Assembly: GCF_964204645.1 (NCBI RefSeq)
Contig: NC_134030.1
Location: forward strand, 7,438,278-7,502,277
From: Tubulanus polymorphus
Taxonomy: Eukaryota > Nemertea > Palaeonemertea > Tubulaniformes > Tubulanidae
Direction: 5' to 3'
Length of the DNA stretch: 64,000 nucleotides
The notes beneath the pieces were generated by a model. That model was not told the DNA's origin, made no database searches, and saw only the letters and a list, made by a program, of their open reading frames with translations. This document shows positions 34,802-45,700 of this stretch, in pieces; the first letter of the stretch is position 1; the number at the start of each line of letters is the position of its first letter. Made by a program: the position numbers and the translations under genes.

Positions 34802-34905
34802 GAAGGCGACATCCTGAAGTGAATGGGAACTACTATCGTCCTCCAGCTGCAGTAGCGCCGTCTATGAAGCTGAAAGTAGACTCGATGGCCGGAGTACTCG
34901 TGTAA
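34802..34905 (+). CDS. NPHS1: alternative last exon with PDZ-ligand-like end
   Basis: A TTTTTCAG acceptor opens a phase 1 exon that joins exon 18 exactly: RRHPEVNGNYYRPPAAVAPS then MKLKVDSMAGVLV and TAA at 34,903-34,905. The resulting protein is 1,237 residues, close to vertebrate nephrin length. The hydrophobic GVLV end resembles the class of C-termini that bind PDZ domains. An AATAAA lies 524 bases downstream of the stop. Confidence 0.6.
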
Positions 34906-37900
34906 ATCGAGCAACGAGTATAGAACATGGAAGACTAAGTTGTGAACGCTGGAATCAAAAACGATTTCCTCGATATAGAGATTATGTTCTACACTATGGC
35001 TTAAAGATGTGCAGACTTCTTACGCTTCGATATCGGGAGCGTTGTGATCCATATTTAAGAGATCTGCGATCTACTGAATTTCGAAATGATGAATCAAAAA
35101 TATTTGTCTCAATATACTGACCGTACACACTCCATCATGATGAGAAGCTTTTTGTAAGTGGACGAGTTTGGTTCGTGCTTCACTTGTTTCACTGGTACTA
35201 GTGGATTACCGCAAGGAGTTTGTTAGAAGCATGCGTGTTTGAAGGTCGTCAGCTGGACTGGCTTGTATAACTTCATATCCCGCGATCGATTGAATAAGTG
35301 CATTATTATCGGCCATTGATACTTAACGAAAGACTTTTGAGGGCAATGTGATTATGGGCAGACTTGTGATCGGCGATATCTAGTATTGATACAGACCAGG
35401 CACGGACAGTGAATACAAAAAATATATTAATAAAGGCGTGGACTTTTATTTTTTATGGAGCTACAGAAAGTATTTCAAAGTGATAGCATATATGTTTTGT
35501 ACGTACATGTTATATATGTACTTCATTTTTCTCATATTCCTGTTACATTTCTATACGATTCTGGCTACGAAAAATGGCATCGCATTTTATGAAGCAGCAT
35601 TCGAAAAAAAAAACAGCTGAAAAGTGCATTTTATATATAAATATATATATATATTCAACCATAGAAGTGTTTGTCTCGGCAATTCTCTGTGCACTCGTTG
35701 TAGGATAGCACTCGAACGAACATGAAAATTTCTTGCTGTCATTAACTTGAATAAAAATAATCATTTTTGTCCAGGGAGCGGGTGGGGGTGTGCAGGTTCT
35801 ATAGTGGTAATACACAAGAATAACTCATTCAATTCAGTCCTTCGTGATATTTATGGGTAAATTATTCGCCGCGGAGGAGCAGTGTACGGATGCGCACCAG
35901 GAGATTTTTGGTATGCTCACCTCCTGACCACTTCGGAGCTGCTTGGACAGCAGTGATAACTACCAGAGTTAGTAGAAGTGCCGCTGATGTTATCGGTACT
36001 TATACCCTTGGCATTTTTCTGTCTAGACTCAGAAACAGTTTTGGGACCTCTGGTGAGAAAGAGAAACATTTCAAGTTGTTTGATAATTTATTGACTTCGA
36101 TCCGATCAATTCTGAAAATACTGATACATGATAAATACATGGTTTTCATCTGAAGAATTAATTTTACAATCAGATTTTCATGAATCGGTAATCTATATTA
36201 TATATAATACCCATTATATATATATATATGATAATACATACTTATATATATTTGTATTCTGTGGTGCTTAAATGTAAATGAAAAATATATTGTATGTAAT
36301 AATAATTGATAGTGATTGTGTATAGTAATGATAATATCAATGTATGCAAAACCCTGAAAAAATAACATCCTCGGTTGGCAACGGTAGAGATGTAAAAACA
36401 GTTGAAGAATGTTGTAGATATGTTCGCCGATGTTTTTAGTAAGCATTTTCTGGACAGGGCATCTCTATTGATGAATAGCTCGAGTCCAGTCTTTCACATC
36501 AGTTCAAGCATTTTGAGACTTATGAGAAGGAACCTAAATTTGCTCTGGTTTTTGTTTGATGTAATTTCCAACGACAAGTTTTATTCATTGGCATATTCAA
36601 AATGATTTATGAATCAAATGAACGTATTTTATAAATAAAAGCTCTTTAATTTGAGATTCTAATGAGCCACCATTAATTTTTTATCCCTCAGGAAAGTACC
36701 AAGTTCTTGATTAAACAAAAACCAGTGTTGTTTTTTAGGTTCCTGCTCAAAAAAGGTGGTCGATCCTTGCTTTATGATAAGCTGGAATTTTGCTAGTAAA
36801 TTGACGGTTGATATTGTATTGTATGAAACAAGTCTTATGAGTGTTTGCAAAAGTTAAATTCTCGGCCCATTTGCTGCAGGGGCCACATCACTTTATACAT
36901 GGTTACTGGATTGGACCAAAAAGAACATTAACCGTATTGATTGCTAGCTATTTAACTAAATACTGTACAAGTTAAACAATTTTTAATGTGAATGAACGAG
37001 ATGCATGATATGGAAGACGCAAAAATATGATCTTTTTTTTATTTATTTCTTGTTCAAGTAATGAATGACTGACTCATCTAATGTCTGATTTTTTAGTGCC
37101 GGGTGGAAAAATCCTTTTCGAAATTTGAATTTGTTCGATGAATGGACCACTTAGTAGCGAGCAATGTCGGGTCCTGCCGATTTTTAATGATTAATAATTT
37201 CTCCACTCTGTTTTTTCTATTGAATCTCATTAACACACATGTGTTTATCATCAGCTATTTGTACTAATTTATATAGAGCTAATTTCTTTGTTATTGTTTT
37301 GCCAATTTATCTAATTTTTGAGCATCATATAATATTTTTTGCTCAATTGTTTATTGTCCCTGCTGCTATGTAAGTTGGATTTCTAAAAATGGAGTTCCAT
37401 TCCATTCATTACTATGATTGGGATGAAAATAAATCACTTCATTAGTTGCCTTAATGTCAATGTATAAGAGAGCACCTGTTAAAAGTCTAAAAATAATTGG
37501 CTTAGATAAACAGTTCTATGACTTAACCTTCAAGTTGCTAGGTTTGGATATTCTGTAAACATTTTCAAAGTGTAGATAAAAATCTCTGGGAGACAAAATC
37601 CATGAGACAGATGCTCAGATGTGACTTAAAAGGAGTTAAAATGAGTTCATTTTCAATCACTGCATACTCAAATGTTAGCTCAGAACTGCAGGTCCAGGGA
37701 GATTAGGGAGATCGATAGTAAGACTCCTGCTATTACATTTTAGTGTCATCCTTATTTGAATATAGCTTGATAATTTTCTCCACCTTTTTGTAAGCATAGA
37801 TAAAATCCCGTACGCAGAGTGTGTGAAAACTGCTGTTCAGTCCATATATTATTATATGAATGAATATTGAATGGGTGATGAATTTTGTACGATGATTAAC

Positions 37901-38298
37901 CCTATAATTACAGTGTAATAGGATTATGATTATAGCGACCAGATATTCTATACGATAAGCGAACTATCATTCGATATTTTCGGCCCAGTTGAACGAATTA
38001 AAGATCGTGGCCGTATCAATTCCAGGTTCTGGTGTGATGCATGTTGTTGTTCTATTTCAGTAATTATCAGTACCAAGTACCGATGAAACTAACCTTTGTA
38101 CGTATGAATTACTATTATTCAATTGTATAAATACTCCTAAAACTGCATTTTGTAAATAAAATGAATGACTTTGAATATAAAATGATAATGATTTTCTAAC
38201 TGAGATGAGTTATTCTGTTTTTTTTTTCTTTCCTGGTAGTCGTTCAGGTTTTGATATCGTCGTTCGTCCATTCATTTATTTTCCGCATCCACTTTCAG
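34906..38298. other. nephrin 3' UTR and intergenic DNA
   Basis: AT-rich, several AATAAA motifs (35,429; 35,750; 36,634) and short TA tracts (35,635; 36,215). No convincing exon before 38,299. Confidence 0.45.
35429..35434 (+). terminator. candidate polyadenylation signal for nephrin
   Basis: AATAAA downstream of the 34,905 stop. Further AATAAA motifs at 35,750 and 36,634 could be alternatives. Confidence 0.4.
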
Positions 38299-38378
38299 GT
38301 AATAATAGCGTTCTTGCGCTAGATAACCCATATTCAGAAACCACGGCGAATTCCCTTAATATAAAAGTCCTAGACAAG
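38299..38378 (+). CDS. duplicated, shortened copy of nephrin exon 19
   Basis: It begins after CACTTTCAG with GTAATAAT and ends AAG|GTAATA, with the same phases as exon 19 (1 in, 0 out). The peptide GNNSVLALDNPYSETTAN.. parallels exon 19 (GNNYNN .. NDAYSETLRRN), and the DNA shares CATATTCAGAAAC and ACGGCGAA blocks. It is 60 bases shorter. The open frame and intact splice sites argue for possible use; no partner exon is visible beyond it. Read through its donor it would end VILLN-stop. Confidence 0.5.
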
Positions 38379-39624
38379 GTAATATTGTTAAACTAACCTT
38401 GTTAACAGACTGCAGTGCATGTGTGATGACTCTGGCATATTTTTTTAGTCCATTTTCAATCAAAAGGCGAGAGAAAAATGACTGCAAATTTTCAATTATC
38501 TGAGGGATGGGTCAAGCACTGACTGTACCCTTTTTTTCCACAACTGAGTTCAAGGCAAGGTGATATGGCAAGTTAACCTTACAATCAAAAGCTAACTGAT
38601 TTGCTAACAAATTTGACTGGCCACAGGTTAGAATTCCCCTTCTTCAAATATTTACCATTGTAGCATAGAACAGTCATGGCAGTCACTTGTATTAAAAATA
38701 TTGATAAAACAACATTTTCAATTGTTAAATCTTGGAAAAAGGTGAAGACTAGACTATCAAAGGATGGATGATGATAAAGCGCTGATGAGCTAGGTCCAGT
38801 ACCGACATTACTTATTCCTTCCTAATCGCTTGAATCAAAATTAACTTAATATTTAATCATTTAAAATGGCATTTGATATTTTATTACATTCACCTCGACC
38901 AAAACATGAAAAAATATAATAATATTATAACATAAATAATGATAAATTGTATCGCATACAAATCGATAGCCTTAACCCCTCAGTACTCACCAAAATAATC
39001 AACATGAAACCCTATCATTATTAATGTAAATGCACATTTGGAAAAGTCTGCCATCGAAATTTTAATTTTGTTATAACTTGTCAAGCACCAGCATTCAAAT
39101 AATAATACTGTACATCATGTACATGTATTTGTACAGCTTCAATGTAGTATACAATGTAGAAGTACACACGAGAATAGACTTGATGCCTTACTCAAGTTGA
39201 AACCCCAGTTAACTGATCAAGATTTTGAAACCAAAAATACACATTTAAAAAGACACACTTAAATATATATTACTCTCATTAGCATCAACATTATTATCTC
39301 AAAACAAAATTAACAAATACCGCCGATATCCCATCCATATTTCACAGTCATATTGCATCACCTCGAATAATTTACTAACAATAATAATTTTAACAAAAAT
39401 GAATTTAATTTCATGATAAAAATTGCATAATAAAATCAATAAGGAGTATTAATTTTTCTTTTTAATGTTTCGGAATAAAGTTTAATCGGCCCGGGAGGAG
39501 GGGAAGGGACATCAGTCAAAATTGGTTTAGCGTTAAAGATTGTTTCAAGAGGCGGTTTCATCGTCCCCGATAAGATTGATTCCACGCATACTTCGGAACC
39601 AAGATTGGTCGCTGGATCTGGTTT
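38379..39624. other. gap between the two convergent genes
   Basis: AT-rich. On the minus strand it should contain the SRPRA 3' UTR: ATTAAA (39,461-39,466) and AATAAA (38,880-38,885), both read on the minus strand, are candidate poly(A) signals. No coding exon seen. Confidence 0.45.
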
Positions 39625-39750
39625 TTATTTAAGCAACGCGTTCACGACGGCCTTCGCGTTCAAATTCTTCAGGTCGGTGTACGTCTGTCCGGTACCGACG
39701 AATACAATTGGCTGTCCGGTCGTATATGTCATCGAAATCGCCGCTCCAAC
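39625..39750 (-). CDS. SRPRA: SRPRA exon 13: end of G domain and stop
   Basis: [20 protein letters not shown] then [21 protein letters not shown] and TAA at 39,627-39,625. Near-invariant C-terminus of the family. Confidence 0.96.
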   Translation of the reverse strand, partial: VGAAISMTYTTGQPIVFVGTGQTYTDLKNLNAKAVVNALLK

Positions 39751-42700
39751 CTGAAATAATAGAATGCACCCATGTATAATCATCACTTTTATCATTCCTC
39801 AAACCGCCGAGCACTACCCGGGGCATTATTACAGCGGAACCTCATTGCAATGAACTTAAAGGGGACTAGAAAATCTATTATAGCCAATTGATCATATACA
39901 TGTATGAAATAATCAAAATTGTCCTATTTGGGGGAAAATCTAAGCCTGTGAACTGTGAATCTTTACAACGAGATTCCACTGTGCAACAGGTTTATTCACC
40001 AACTAGACCAGCACTGAATAAGGTGTCTACTGTACAACCAGCCTGATGGCAGCTATTAGTTTGCAGCCGAATTGTTGCTCTTATATGTATTCATTTACTA
40101 CAAGAACTTTTAGTCTTTTTCTGAACTTATAATGAGATATCTTACGTATTCATCTTACACGCAAATTCTCGACCTATAACCGTAAATTTTATGTAGCTCT
40201 TCCATGCCAGGGCAAGTACCGGTAACCGTAATCTACCGACAAAGAAGAATCATCCTGACTCACCTTATCGTCGATTGTATCGAACTTAGTGAGAACGATA
40301 CCGTCAATCAAGCGCGGATTTTCCATGTTCGAATGATCGGCGAGCGCTTGGTTGAATTTGACGAGTTGATCGACAGAATCATTGCCAACCAATGCTTCTC
40401 CGACAAACAGCACTAAATCGGGCAAATTTACTTTCATCAACTACAAACGTACAGAAAATGGAATCAGCGTCTATTGGTCAAATTACTGATTTCTCTACGA
40501 ACTAGACAAAAATTTCTAATGGCCTATTTCTCAAATTTGAAGGAGTTTTAATTGTTAAGTTTCAGAAATCTAGCTCAAATTAGAGGAGTTTCAAGCACCA
40601 TTTGGAGCATTTTCGGTTTTGGAGCTTTTAAGGAGTCATAGGGCCCCTGGTTTACCACAACGCGGGTTCACTCAATATTTTGGGTGGGTTAACTTTTTAA
40701 GATAAAAAAATCGTCACCTTTGCGAGGGCTCTCATCAGCGGTTCATTATCTTGCATACGTCCAGCTGTATCGATCAGAACAACATCCAAATGACAATCTC
40801 TCGCTAGAAATACAAACAGAAAAGCGTCTATTTATCATCAGTTCATCCAATTCATTGACCACACAGCAGACCTGACTACATTGGTGTCTCCCTTTGTAGT
40901 AGTCTTAACTACAAATTTAGCAGTAAGTTTAATTGAAAAGATGATAGTTAGGAAAGTAACTACTCTCAAATAGTAACCCTAGTCAGGTCTGCTATAGCAG
41001 TAGAGAAACACGATGTACCATGATTAATCGCTTCCATAGCAATTCCGGCCGCGTCCTTGCCGTATCCTTTTTCATACAGCTGAACCATTTTGACGCCGTT
41101 GAATTCCTCCGGTGGGTGCAGCGCGTTCAGTTTACGCGTGTGAGTACGCAGTTGTTCGACGGCACCGGCTCTGAATGTATCACACGCCGCGATCAACACG
41201 CGTAACCCGTTCTCCACTAACCAAAATGCGATCTAACAACGGAAACGAGAAATTAATCAACAGTCACCGGCATGACATTCACCTATCATAATCACGCTAC
41301 GGTTTTTTTCAATGAGGTCAAATTCGATGACTACCGTTTCATTTGGAAGCCTCGAAAAGAAGTCAAATAATCCCTAATTACTCCTAAGCCAAGTGATGTT
41401 CCATATTGTAATATACTATTACAGTCAACCCCTGATATATCGCCCACCCATTTACTGCCACCTTCGCCTACCGGCAAGTTTTTTTTAATGTATGCCTCAA
41501 TAAAAATACATAGTAAAACACCCCAAATATACCGCCACACTCTCTATACCGCCAAAATCGTTCTGCACAGATGTGGGCGGTATATCAGGGGTTGACTGTA
41601 TATTATAATAGTAGACTTCCATTGGTGTAAAGAAGAAAACCTTGATTTTCAGATCAATTCTCTGAAATTGTTATTTTTACTTGCGCCCTTCACTAAATCT
41701 ATATATAAAGGTTATGCAGGGTTAAACTATTGGAATTGTGAAAATAATTACTTTGATTATCTAACAACCTACTGTGCACTTTCAAATGATTTTACCTTGG
41801 CGAGATTTGTAGATTTTCCGACTCCATTAACGCCACAGAAAACGACGGTGAACGGACGTTTATTTTGTTTCGCGTCGAGGGCATCTCTCAAAATGTCAAT
41901 TCGTCGACGTGGAGCTAGAATCTGTACGCATGATTCTTCAACGGTCTGTTTCACAGTTGACGCGACGCCTGCAAATCAAACATACCGAGAATGCTAGGAC
42001 TATAGCGTGGTTCCAATTCGGGGTAGGGTGTCAATTGAAACCAGTGTAACTTATGCCAAATATCTAAAGCGCCTCGGACACATCTAGAGTATCTGGAAGA
42101 GCTCTCCAGAAAACTTTTGAAATCTAGAGATGCTCGGAGGTGCATTCTTAGGCATTTTGGCAGCCTTGCACCAAAATACAGGTACATTCTTCTAGCACCC
42201 AATACGTGGGAATAGCTAAATACAGACATATCATATGTCAATTTAAGTACACGTCATGCGAGTGGAACTTAACCACCATGGCGCCTGGTGGGTGAATATG
42301 CAATATGAGTGCAGTTCATACAGATACGGTAGTCCAGACTAAATAGCGCTATCATTTTGGGGGAGGGGTGGTTTAGAATATTTCTAAAATTGTACTTACT
42401 GCTGAATGTTCCTAACACTTTTCCCTGCAGTTTAGTCGACACCGATTGACACAATTTATCCGCGATGTTCGACGCGACGTTCTTACTGATCAAATGATCT
42501 TTCATTTTTTCAAGCGTCGTCGCGATATCTTGTTCGGTCAATTTTTTAGCGCCGACCAATCCCTTGAACATGTTGAAAACGCCGAAGCCACCTTTCTTCG
42601 ACTGCTGACTATTACTGAAATAAAGATTCGAATAGTAATGATACTTATGCGCTTGAATTCAAAACAGTTGCGGTGAGTTTCAACAGATAAGCTTATCGAA

Positions 42701-45700
42701 AACAAATTGACAATATAAACCGAACAGGCCCACTTTTAATTGTGAATATTCACTGTTAAGCCTATTTTTTAACTATTTTATAGTCTAGCCTCTAAACTGT
42801 GAAACTGAGCCAGGAGTTAGATCCGCAATAGATTAAAGTTTAACTTTGCAGACTGCTTAGAATTGAGAGCGTCCCACACATAAAATTCTACCAGAAAACC
42901 AAAAAGTATTATAAAGTATTAGAGATAAAGTATTATGAATTGATTTTCTGCTCTCACGTTTTGTTTCTGGGGATGACATGATCTTCTTCATCCTCTGATT
43001 CGTCATCATCATCATCATCATTTTCCTCTTCCGAACTTTCTGCCTCTAAATCTTTCAAGTTGCCTTTCATCTGTCCCTTCCATGCCAACTTAAACCCAGA
43101 AGAAAAGTTTCCATGATTAATATTGTTGGCTGCACCAAAAACAAAGTCCCTCCTAGAGAAAGGTATGGCCACCTAAATTGGTTTAGCATGAAAACCACAA
43201 CATGGCTTCTATGCTATCCTTTTGAAGACATTGTACCATTCTTAAATACAACTTATTCTAACTATCAATGAACTCAATTCTGTAGAAATATTCCCATTTA
43301 CAAATTCTGACTAAGCCGCTATGTCTACGTAACTACTGATTAGTTAGGACAAACTCTATCAATTTAAATGGGTTTCCAATGTTTTTCAAGGTAACTAGTT
43401 ATAACATACCACATATATATTGCTAACATACCACATCGCTGCTGAGTTCCACGTCTTCTTCATTGCCATTTTGTTGTTGTTCTCCGCTGAAATCCAAGGT
43501 CACCGCATCTTTACCCGTGCCGCCGTGCTCCCATTTTCGACTTTCTTTCACTCGGATTTTTTTCGTCGGCTCTTTCGAAGCACCGTTCTTGGGGCTGTCA
43601 GCGCATTATATGAAGAAAAGCCAGAATTTCAATATCTCAATATTTAGTAAAAGAACTCTCATTTTATACAGCTGTACAGGAACGGATCTAGGAGAATGGG
43701 AAGGCCGGGAACTAGAAGAAAAGGCATGTTTCGGATAAAGCAGCCAAGTCAAAGGCTCTTTTGGAGTTCCTTGTGGTTCAGCCCTCGGTTTGTTTTAGAT
43801 ATTTTGGAAGAAATACATTGCCCTGGATAGAAAAAATTCACAAAAACTTTCCTCACCTCTTCTTTTTCGAATGTTTATTCATGAACTCTAGACGTTTTCT
43901 AGCCATCGCTTCCTCGTCAGTTTCCATATTAGTTGTGTCCTTCAAAATTTTCATTTCCTCTTCCGCTATAGTCACTAGAATACGAAACAGTTGACAACTA
44001 GTTTAATTAGTGACTGATAAAGCCTTCTTATAATTATTTGGAGTATCAATTTTTCAGGAAACAAATTGATTGGAGAAATCTTATCATACATTTTGGAGAC
44101 GTTTGCAGATGATAAGCACACGTTTCGGTAGCCTAACAGGAAAATTCCCTTAGAAATATTCCTACCGTTTTTAGCCTGTTTATCTTTTTTCCCCTTCTTT
44201 TTATTGTTGGTCGGTTCATCTTTCTTGTTTTCGATCATAGATGCAACAGTTTTCTTAGACTTTTTCGACTGCTCGAATGTTTTCATTTCTCTAAAAACAA
44301 CCAAAACAATACGAAATAATAATAATAGAAGGCTCGATAACGAGTAAACAGAAGATAAAAAGAAGGAGGATAGTACTTTTCAATCGATACACATTGCGAG
44401 GGAATATCAAACATTCAGTGTCAAAAGCCCTGCAGCACTTAACAAAAAAATCAATATTTTTCACATTTCATGAAAGCGACAGGGAACATTCTAGAAGAGC
44501 CTCTCGGCAATCATTCACACAAGTAGCCAAAAATTGGCCTATTGAAGTATTCCAAAAACCCACTCGGTTATTGTAGAACATGGTGGAATGTTCCAAGAGC
44601 AGTGACTGATATTAAACAAACATTTATGAAATATATATGAAGCTAGATTGCAATTTTCCCGTTCAAAACATACTTTGAGCTTTAAAATTGAAATTATTTT
44701 TTCTTTCTATTCAAATAGTATGGTTTCATTTTCTGAAGCTGATAGATATTATGACTAGGCAAGTTTTGATAACAAAAATAACCTCTTAAAAAACTACGTA
44801 GCTACAGGTAGCAGTTTGAACTGAGTTTTTAACAAAATATTATTGATAGCTAGGCAACTATTGTAATTTCATGACAATTTTGTAACAAAAACTATTGTAA
44901 CAAAAAGATCCCCATGCATGAAGTCAAACTAAGGTTCCTCTCCGAAATCTGCTAACAGCCTTAATAAGAATTTAGACTCACTTTGGTTTTTTGGCTTGCA
45001 CCCGACTAGCTTCTTCACTCATACGTAAATATTCGTGAAAAACATCGCCGAAATCGTCAAAATTACGTGATATATTCTGCCGGTGAAGATCGTCCTTGTA
45101 TCTGTCTCTGAACTCCAACTGTATATCGTCGAGAAACTTATCGATATACGACAATTGTAAAATCTTTTGATACGCGACCTGTCAAAAAAAAGAAGAAAAA
45201 TTATTTTCAAAAATTTCTTTCCCTTTTTGAGAGCGTTTAGGGATCGTTCGATTAGTACATATGCAAAAAATATCCGAGTTTTTAAACATCTCCCTCCCTT
45301 GTATACAACACTACTTTTTAACCTACCCCCTGTATCTACGCATAATGATTTTCGAGAAAACATACTTGTTAATGGTAACTATCAATTTGTGCTGTAGTAT
45401 CTATCAAACCGAATGTGAAACATGCAATAGGATACAAACTGGACATGATCAGAATCCTCATTGCATTTTTCTAAATTCTGAGGATGCGGCCATCACGATA
45501 ATCGTTAGAACAATAACAAAGAGTTCTATTTGGTTAGGCTATAGGCTAGCACATCATAAAACAATATTATTATTCAATGCTGCCTCAAAAAGGTATATCA
45601 AATGGAGCGTAAGTACTATAGGCCTGTTTAGACCACCTCCCTCGCAATAAATATTTGCTTGCATTTTCACTGACCCCCGTCCTCAAACTCATGCGTAAGT

